Below, in pieces: positions 1 through 4,924 of a stretch of 10,027 bases of DNA (position 1 is its first letter; the number at the start of each line of letters is the position of its first letter). The notes under the pieces are model-generated. The model was not told the origin of the DNA, searched no databases, and saw only the letters and a list, made by a program, of their open reading frames with translations. The DNA is from Prevotella sp. UBA4341 (GTDB lineage Bacteria; Bacteroidota; Bacteroidia; Bacteroidales; Bacteroidaceae), in contig DGTH01000076.1 in NCBI GenBank assembly GCA_002393705.1, forward strand, positions 8,165 through 18,191, in the 5' to 3' direction. Both the position numbers and the translations under genes were made by a program.

Positions 1-48
1 CCCCGAGAGCCTCTCCCCCGACCCCTCTCCCAAGGAGAGGGGGGATTA
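1..48. repeat. Family B GC-rich hairpin repeat, copy 1 (at window edge)
   Basis: This matches 721-768 at 47 of 48 bases; the single difference is at position 7. Its core is a perfect hairpin, CCCCTCTCC (22-30), loop CAA, GGAGAGGGG (34-42), 21 bp in all. It is preceded by a CTCTCCCCCGA-type unit. It lies in frame in the MFS gene, immediately after the predicted ninth membrane segment, and encodes IPPLLGRGVGGEALG. The left boundary is cut by the window. Confidence 0.9.
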
Positions 49-1081
49 GGGTGAAGACTAACATGAGCAGGAGGCCCTTGAGCCAGCCGGTCCACTGGCA
101 GAGAAAACCGCCGAAGGCCTTGCCCAGCATGGCCACCGTGGCAGCCATGAGCACGGCCCACGTGCCCGTGCCTAAAGCCTGCGTGAACACCGTACTGACG
201 CCAGAACGGAAAGCGACGAAGAGGAGGAGGAACCCCACCCAAACTCCCCAAAGGAGAGGAGTGGTTTCTTTTCGAGGTACGAGGTGCGAGGTACGAGGTA
301 CGGTTTCTTTTCGAGGTACGAGGTACGAGGTACGAGGTACGAGATGACCTTGCACGCCCTCCTCTGCCTCCGAACTATTCTCGTACCTCGCACCTCGTAC
401 CTCGCACCTCGAAGAATCCTCGCACCTCGAAGAATCCTCGTACCTCGCACCTCGTACCTCGCACCTCGAAGAATCCGCGCACCTCGAAGAATCCACGTAC
501 CTCGAAGAAACAAGACAATACGCCAACAGCATGACCATGAGCAGGGGCACAGAGGCGTAGAGCATGCCGACGGCCAAGCCGAGGGCTCCGGTAGAAACGA
601 AGATGCCAAGGGCGCGCATGTCGTTACCCGTGGTCACGGCCACCTGTTTGCCGCCCCAGGTGTGGAAAAGACTGTTGCCAAGGCCGAGGAAGAAGGCCGC
701 GACTCCCCCGAAAGCCTCTCCCCCGACAGCCTCTCCCCCGACCCCTCTCCCAAGGAGAGGGGGGATTATGAGGAGGGCTACGGCTATGGTCAACAGGAGC
801 ATGGAGGCTAAGAGCTGCCAGTGCTTGTGAGCAATGCGGTCGGCCAGCCAGCCCGTCAGGGGCTGCGTCAGGAAGGCCAGCACGTTGTAGAGTATGAAGA
901 CCCAAAGCAGGTCGCCCAAGCCGCCAGACCTGAGCAGCAGGTACAGCGAACAGGCACACACCCCGTCAACCAGGAAGTGCTGCAGGGCCAACAGGCCCAC
1001 AGCGTACCACGCGCCGCGAACCATCCCCGCACCTCGTACCTCGTGCCTCGTACCTCGTAGTTCGGAAAATCGTTGCTTCAT
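1..1081 (-). CDS. MFS-type membrane transporter, 3' end beyond the window, carrying in-frame repeat insertions
   Basis: The minus frame is open from an upstream stop near 1108 to the left edge: about 360 codons with no in-frame stop, checked line by line. Outside the repeats it reads as a multi-pass transporter. TM1 follows GAWYAVGLLALQHFLV, TM2 is around LLWVFILYNVLAFLTQPLTG ending in the WLADR motif typical of MFS loop 2-3, and TM3 is around LLASMLLLTIAVALLI. TM4-6 follow (FFLGLGNSLFHTWGG, ALGIFVSTGALGLAVG, LLMVMLLAYCLV), then TM7-9 of the second half (WGVWVGFLLLFVAF, AVLMAATVAMLGKAFGG, LLLMLVFTL). Repeat-derived residues lie at about 1-19, 105-126, 191-273 and from 345. Starts at 1087 (ATG ACA ATG), 1081 or 1024 are possible; 1024 begins MVRGAWYAV just after the first repeat and may be the ancestral start. 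The substrate is not recognisable. A decaying pseudogene cannot be excluded, but no frameshift or stop is seen. Confidence 0.72.
   Translation of the reverse strand, partial: MKQRFSELRGTRHEVRGAGMVRGAWYAVGLLALQHFLVDGVCACSLYLLLRSGGLGDLLWVFILYNVLAFLTQPLTGWLADRIAHKHWQLLASMLLLTIAVALLIIPPLLGRGVGGEAVGGEAFGGVAAFFLGLGNSLFHTWGGKQVAVTTGNDMRALGIFVSTGALGLAVGMLYASVPLLMVMLLAYCLVSSRYVDSSRCADSSRCEVRGARYEDSSRCEDSSRCEVRGARYENSSEAEEGVQGHLVPRTSYLVPRKETVPRTSHLVPRKETTPLLWGVWVGFLLLFVAFRSGVSTVFTQALGTGTWAVLMAATVAMLGKAFGGFLCQWTGWLKGLLLMLVFTLIPPLLGRGVGGEALG
263..509. repeat. Family A heptamer array (CGAGGTA)n in both orientations, inside the MFS gene
   Basis: The basic unit is the heptamer CGAGGTA or CGAGGTG. Left part: two 39-bp tandem units (263-301 and 302-340), each GGTTTCTTTT followed by four heptamers. 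Right part: the inverse orientation (TACCTCG/CACCTCG) joined by GAAGAATC spacers, with an identical 39-bp block at 380-418 and 437-475. Positions 312-343 and 380-411 form a near-perfect inverted repeat (30 of 32 pairs) around a 36-nt loop. The array encodes about 82 residues in frame between the predicted TM6 and TM7, where MFS proteins have their long central cytoplasmic loop. Confidence 0.92.
706..768. repeat. Family B GC-rich hairpin repeat, copy 2, with tandem 15-bp units
   Basis: This is the second copy of the element at 1-48, exactly 720 bp away and therefore in the same codon phase. The perfect 9-bp stems are at 742-750 and 754-762. On the left it has extra tandem units of the form CCCCCGA(A/C)AGCCTCT, about 15 bp each. 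In the MFS gene it encodes a Gly/Glu-rich segment (GRGVGGEAVGGEAFGG) between the predicted TM3 and TM4. Confidence 0.9.
1028..1060. repeat. Family A heptamer array at the 5' end of the MFS gene
   Basis: Four heptamers (CGCACCT, CGTACCT, CGTGCCT, CGTACCT on the plus strand) and a partial fifth. They lie between the upstream ATGs (1081/1087) and the internal ATG at 1024 of the minus-strand MFS gene. They are therefore either the 5' leader or a short N-terminal extension reading RGTRHEVRGAG. The frame is open through the array. Confidence 0.88.
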
Positions 1082-1095
1082 TGTCATCGTATTTG

Positions 1096-1103
1096 CAAAA
1101 GTA
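1096..1103 (-). promoter_or_regulatory. Possible Bacteroidetes-type -7 box for the MFS gene
   Basis: The minus strand reads TACTTTTG, matching the Bacteroidetes -7 consensus TAnnTTTG, in the AT-rich divergent spacer. No clear TTTG -33 element is seen about 20 bp upstream. Transcription from here would begin within a few bases of the ATG at 1087, which favours 1081 or 1024 as the start. Confidence 0.4.
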
Positions 1104-1147
1104 GTTAATTATTCGCTAACTTGCATACACTTTTCGGAAAAAAGAAG

Positions 1148-1155
1148 TATTTTTG
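1148..1155 (+). promoter_or_regulatory. Possible Bacteroidetes-type -7 box for the GH97 gene
   Basis: The plus strand reads TATTTTTG (TAnnTTTG), 36 bp before the GH97 ATG. This would give a leader of roughly 30 nt. A -33 element is not convincing; only a TTG at 1121-1123 with over-long spacing is seen. The box overlaps a TTG codon that would otherwise extend the GH97 frame upstream. Confidence 0.42.
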
Positions 1156-1191
1156 CAGAAAAATAACAAAAACCCAAAAACATACAAGAGA

Positions 1192-3141
1192 ATGAAGAAG
1201 ACCCTTACCACCCTCGTGCTGCTCGCGGCCATGCTCGCGGCAACGGCACAAACGCGCACCGTCACGTCGCCCGACGGCCACCTCACGATGACCGTCAGCC
1301 TGGCCGACGGACGGGCTACCTACTCGATTGCCTACGACGGCCACACCATGCTGGAACCGTCGGCCCTCGGACTTGAGACGAGCATGGGCGACTTTACCCA
1401 AGGGCTCAGGCTCGACGGCTTTGACGAACAGCCCGTCAGCTGGCGCTACACCCTGCGCCAGGGCAAGAAGAGAGACATCAGCTTCGAGGCCCGCCGGCTG
1501 GCCGTGAACGTGCAGAACCAGAAGCGCCAGCCCATGACCATCGAGTTCTACGTAGCCAATAACGACGTGGCCTTCCGCTACCTGCTGCCCCAGACGGGCG
1601 ACACGGCTTGCGTCACCATAGACCGCGAGACCACGGCCTTCCGGCTGCCCGCCGAGACTACCACATTCCTGACACCGCAGAGCGACCCCATGGTGGGCTG
1701 GATGCAGTCGAAACCCAGCTACGAGGAGGAGTACCGGCCGGACCGCCCCCTGAGCGAGCGCTCGCAGTTTGGCCACGGCTACACCTTCCCCTGTCTGTTC
1801 CGCATGGGCCAGAAGGGCTGGCTGCTCTTGAGCGAGACGGGCACGGACGGCCGCTACCCTGGCTGCCGGCTGAGCGACTGGAGCGAGCGTGAGGGCTACA
1901 CCGTCAGCTTCCCCATGGAGGGCGAGTGCCGGGGCTGGGGCAGCAGCACCGCCGCCATGGTGCTGCCGGGGGCCACGGCCTTCCGCACCATCACCGTGGG
2001 CAGCACGCTAAGCCCCATCGTCGAGACTACCATAGCCACCGACGTGGTGGAGCCGAAGTACGAGCCGTCGTGCGACTATAAGGCCGGCCGCTACACCTGG
2101 TCGTGGCTCGTCTGGCAGGACGAGTCCATCAACTGGGACGACCAGGTGCAGTTCATCGACGTAGCCTCGGCCATGGGCTTCGAGTACTGTCTGGTTGACT
2201 GCGCGTGGGACCAGAACATAGGCTACGAGCGCATGGAGCAGCTCGCGGCCTACGCCCGAGGGAAGGGCGTAAGCCTGCTCTTGTGGTACAACAGCAACGG
2301 CTTCGGCAACGATGCGCCACAGACGCCGAAGCACAAGATGAGCACCAGCGCCGCAAGGCGCAAGGAGATGGCGTGGCTCAAGAGCATCGGCGCGGCCGGC
2401 ATCAAGGTAGATTTCTTCCAGGGCGACAAGCAGCACACCATGCAGCTCTACGAAGACATACTCCGCGACGCCAACGACTTCGGCCTGCAGGTCATCTTCC
2501 ACGGCTGCACGCTGCCCCGTGGCTGGGAGCGCATGTTCCCCAACTTCGTGGCTGCCGAGGCCGTGCTGGCCAGCGAGAACGTCTATTTCACCGACTACCA
2601 CGCCCAGAAGGAGGCCTTCGAACTGACCATGCACCCCTTCTGCCGCAACGCCGTAGCCTCCATGGACTGGGGCGGAACCATCATGAACCAGTACCTCTCG
2701 AAGGACAACAAGAGCCGCCACAAGCGCTACACCACCGACACCTTCGAGATGGCCGCCGCCATCACCATACAGACCAGCCTGCAGTGCATAGCCATGCAGC
2801 CTAACAACCTCACTGACCTGCCGCAGCACGAGCGCGACCTGCTGAGCCGCGTACCCACCACGTGGCAGCAGACGCGCCTGCTCGAGGGCTACCCCGGGCG
2901 CTACGTCCTGCTGGCCCGCCAGAGCAGCGCGGGGCGCTGGTACGTGGCCGGCCTCAATGCTGAGGGCGAAGCCCGCGAGCTGACCGTCAGCCTGCCCGAA
3001 CTGGCAGGACAGGCCGTCAACTACTACTACGACGACGCACGCAAGGGTCCGCAGCTCAGACAGCTCACCGTAAGCAAGAAGGGCACGGCCCGCGTCACGC
3101 TGCAGCCCAACGGCGGCATCATTCTGGAGCAGGCTCAGTAG
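1192..3141 (+). CDS. Secreted glycoside hydrolase family 97, probably a retaining alpha-galactosidase
   Basis: A 649-residue protein starting at the ATG of MKKTLTTL. The open frame reaches back to a TTG at 1153, but that lies in the putative promoter, and only 1192 gives a clean signal peptide (cleavage probably after Ala19, ATA|QT). There is no lipobox, so it is likely periplasmic. Residues of about 20-290 fit the N-terminal beta-sandwich, 290-560 the (beta/alpha)8 barrel (WSWLVWQDESINWDDQ, VDCAWDQNIGYERM, GIKVDFFQGD), and the rest the C-terminal beta domain. Asp407 in KVDFF and Glu462 in LASEN are 55 residues apart. This is the same spacing as the nucleophile and acid/base I recall for the retaining B. 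thetaiotaomicron alpha-galactosidase (Asp415/Glu470). Inverting SusB-type alpha-glucosidases lack the Asp and are longer (about 738 aa). Family membership is firm; the substrate is inference. It would release sugars from oligosaccharides in the periplasm, and the divergent MFS gene is a possible partner for uptake. Confidence 0.9.
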   Translation: MKKTLTTLVLLAAMLAATAQTRTVTSPDGHLTMTVSLADGRATYSIAYDGHTMLEPSALGLETSMGDFTQGLRLDGFDEQPVSWRYTLRQGKKRDISFEARRLAVNVQNQKRQPMTIEFYVANNDVAFRYLLPQTGDTACVTIDRETTAFRLPAETTTFLTPQSDPMVGWMQSKPSYEEEYRPDRPLSERSQFGHGYTFPCLFRMGQKGWLLLSETGTDGRYPGCRLSDWSEREGYTVSFPMEGECRGWGSSTAAMVLPGATAFRTITVGSTLSPIVETTIATDVVEPKYEPSCDYKAGRYTWSWLVWQDESINWDDQVQFIDVASAMGFEYCLVDCAWDQNIGYERMEQLAAYARGKGVSLLLWYNSNGFGNDAPQTPKHKMSTSAARRKEMAWLKSIGAAGIKVDFFQGDKQHTMQLYEDILRDANDFGLQVIFHGCTLPRGWERMFPNFVAAEAVLASENVYFTDYHAQKEAFELTMHPFCRNAVASMDWGGTIMNQYLSKDNKSRHKRYTTDTFEMAAAITIQTSLQCIAMQPNNLTDLPQHERDLLSRVPTTWQQTRLLEGYPGRYVLLARQSSAGRWYVAGLNAEGEARELTVSLPELAGQAVNYYYDDARKGPQLRQLTVSKKGTARVTLQPNGGIILEQAQ

Positions 3142-4823
3142 GCCTGCTCGTGCACACCTCTGACAGCACGCCCGCTGGGGTCGTCAAGCCCCCGGAAGGC
3201 AGCATCCCACTCTAACGCCGTGGCGGTAGAGCAAGCCACGCTGACCTCGCTCGGCACGCTGCGGGCCGCCGAGTCGCTGGGGAAGTGTTCGGCAAAGATG
3301 GAGCGGTAGTAGTACTCCTCCTTGTTACGCGGCGGGTTAATGGGGAAGCGCTCAGCCGCCCTGGCCATCTGCTCATCGGTGACGGCCTCGGCGGTCAGCT
3401 GCTTGAGCGAGTCAATCCAGGAGTAGCCTACGCCGTCAGAAAACTGTTCCTTCTGTCGCCAGGCCACCTCGGGTGGCAGCAGGTGGGCAAAGGCTTCACG
3501 CAGGATGCGCTTCTCTATAGCTCCGTACCTCGTACCCCGTACCTCGGACTCCGCCGAACGGCACATCTTGGCCTCAGGGTTCAGCCGCATGGCCACGTCG
3601 AGAAACTCCTTGTCCAAGAAGGGCACGCGGCCCTCCACGCCCCAGGCCGCAAGACTCTTGTTTGCCCGCAGACAGTCGTAGAGGTGCAGCTTGGAGAGCT
3701 TGCGCACGGTCTCCTCGTGGAAGTCGCGGGCCGAGGGCGCTTTGTGGAAGTAGAGGTAGCCGCCAAACACCTCGTCGGCACCCTCGCCCGAGAGCACCAT
3801 CTTGATGCCCATGGACTTGATGACGCGGGCCAGCAGATACATGGGCGTAGAGGCACGCACAGTAGTCACGTCGTAGGTCTCAATGAAGTAAATCACGTCG
3901 CGCAGGGCGTCAAGCCCCTCCTGAATGGTGTAGTTGATTTCGTGATGCACGGTGCCGATGTGGTCAGCCACGAGGCGCGCTTTCTGCAGGTCAGGGGCAC
4001 CCTTCAGGCCAACGGCAAAACTGTGCAGGCGGGGCCAGTAGGCGCGCGTCTGGGAGTTGTCTTCTATGCGGTGCTCGCTAAACCGCTCGGCAATGGCCGA
4101 AATGATGCTCGAGTCCAAGCCCCCGCTGAGCAGCACGCCGTAGGGCACGTCGCTCATGAGCTGCCGACGGACGGCAGCCTCCAGTGCGTCGCGGACGGCC
4201 TCGCTGCTGGCTTCGTTGTCCTTTACGGCGTCGTAGCTGAACCAGTCGCGGTGGTAATATCTTCTTAACTCTCCACTCCAAAGATAGTGGCCCGGCGGGA
4301 AAGGCTCGTAACGCTCACACTGGCCCTCAAGGGCTTTCAGTTCGCTGGCCACATAGACGGTGCCGTCAGCGTCGTAGCCTATATAAAGCGGAATGACGCC
4401 TATGGGGTCGCGGGCTACGAGGAAGGCATCCTTCGCCTCGTCGTAAAGCACGAAGGCGAAGATGCCGTTGAGGTCTTCGAGAAAGCGGGTGCCTTTTTCG
4501 CGGTAGAGCGTCAGGATAACCTCGCAGTCGCTACCCGTCTGGAAGTCGTAACGCCCGTGGTACTGCTGGCGCAGGAGCTGATGATTGTAGATTTCGCCAT
4601 TGACGGCCAACACCTGTTTCTTATCAGGCGAATACAGGGGCTGACCGCCCGACTCCGGATCGACGATGCTCAGACGCTCATGGGCGAGGATGGCACTACC
4701 GCCACAATAGATGCCGCTCCAGTCGGGGCCACGATGGCGTATTTTCTGACTCATGCGCAGGGCTTTCTCGCGGAGTGCCTGCGACTGTTGCTTCACGTTT
4801 AGAATTGCTACTATTCCACACAT
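3135..4823 (-). CDS. asnB: Asparagine synthetase B, glutamine-hydrolysing
   Basis: A 562-residue cytoplasmic enzyme converting aspartate, glutamine and ATP to asparagine, glutamate, AMP and PPi. The start gives MCG, so after Met removal Cys2 is the N-terminal nucleophile of the class II glutaminase domain (about 2-190; RHRGPD 29-34, NGEIYN 75-80). The synthetase domain has the pyrophosphate loop SGGLDSS at 233-239, SGEGADEVFGGY at 345-356 and GRVPFLD at 398-404. The carboxy end (SVACSTATALEWD, DPSGRAV) closely resembles E. coli AsnB (554 aa). Odd feature: between KMC (419-421) and IEK there is a segment about 10 residues longer than in E. coli, and its EVRGTRY (427-433) is encoded by three copies of the heptamer repeat. 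It is the last gene of the minus-strand nitrogen cluster, 101 bp after the PurF-like gene. Its stop lies inside the end of the convergent GH97 gene (7-bp overlap). Confidence 0.96.
   Translation of the reverse strand: MCGIVAILNVKQQSQALREKALRMSQKIRHRGPDWSGIYCGGSAILAHERLSIVDPESGGQPLYSPDKKQVLAVNGEIYNHQLLRQQYHGRYDFQTGSDCEVILTLYREKGTRFLEDLNGIFAFVLYDEAKDAFLVARDPIGVIPLYIGYDADGTVYVASELKALEGQCERYEPFPPGHYLWSGELRRYYHRDWFSYDAVKDNEASSEAVRDALEAAVRRQLMSDVPYGVLLSGGLDSSIISAIAERFSEHRIEDNSQTRAYWPRLHSFAVGLKGAPDLQKARLVADHIGTVHHEINYTIQEGLDALRDVIYFIETYDVTTVRASTPMYLLARVIKSMGIKMVLSGEGADEVFGGYLYFHKAPSARDFHEETVRKLSKLHLYDCLRANKSLAAWGVEGRVPFLDKEFLDVAMRLNPEAKMCRSAESEVRGTRYGAIEKRILREAFAHLLPPEVAWRQKEQFSDGVGYSWIDSLKQLTAEAVTDEQMARAAERFPINPPRNKEEYYYRSIFAEHFPSDSAARSVPSEVSVACSTATALEWDAAFRGLDDPSGRAVRGVHEQAY
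3525..3545. repeat. Family A heptamer repeat (three units, 21 bp) inside asnB
   Basis: Three 7-bp units (GTACCTC, GTACCCC, GTACCTC on the plus strand) lie exactly in codon phase and encode EVRGTRY, AsnB residues 427-433. The same unit builds the arrays at 263-509 and 1028-1060. The flanks (CTCC on the left, GGACTCC on the right) are not heptamer units. Confidence 0.88.
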
Positions 4824-4830
4824 AATACAT

Positions 4831-4921
4831 ATTTACGATTTACGGATTTTCGATTTTCGATTGATTGGGCAATTGACATAAACTAATTTACGATTTACGG
4901 ATTTTCGATTTTCGATTGATT
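4831..4921. repeat. Family C AT-rich heptamer repeat, two 36-bp copies between the PurF-like gene and asnB
   Basis: Identical 36-bp copies lie at 4831-4866 and 4886-4921, separated by 19 bp. Each is itself built of heptamers: ATTTACG twice, G, ATTTTCG twice, then ATTGATT. It fills nearly all of the 101-bp spacer, starting 4 bp after the PurF-like stop codon and ending 8 bp before the asnB start. I see no TAnnTTTG box or terminator-like hairpin with a T run in this spacer, so it is not clear whether asnB has its own promoter. Confidence 0.93.
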
Positions 4922-4924
4922 CGT

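Noticed and set aside
22..42. Rho-independent terminator (and its copy at 742-762)
   Set aside because: The hairpin is strong, but neither strand has a T run after it, and the reading frame passes straight through both copies.
263..509. CRISPR array
   Set aside because: The units are 7 bp, directly adjacent and in both orientations. There are no unique spacers of constant 25-40 bp length and no cas genes.
51..811. Plus-strand and other-frame small proteins rich in PRTSYL, EVRGTR or PSPWERGRG
   Set aside because: They are translations of the repeats in frames other than the membrane-protein frame. The heptamer contains no stop in most frames, so spurious frames are expected.
1153..1191. TTG start extending the GH97 protein by 13 residues
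   Set aside because: The TTG is part of a TAnnTTTG box, and the extension would bury the signal peptide behind a polar leader.
2008..2829. Long antisense frame opposite the GH97 gene
   Set aside because: Stop-poor GC-rich DNA opposite a clearly conserved enzyme; no recognisable domain.
3285..4268. 327-residue plus-strand frame opposite asnB
   Set aside because: Shadow of a highly conserved gene; no recognisable domain, no promoter or ribosome site.
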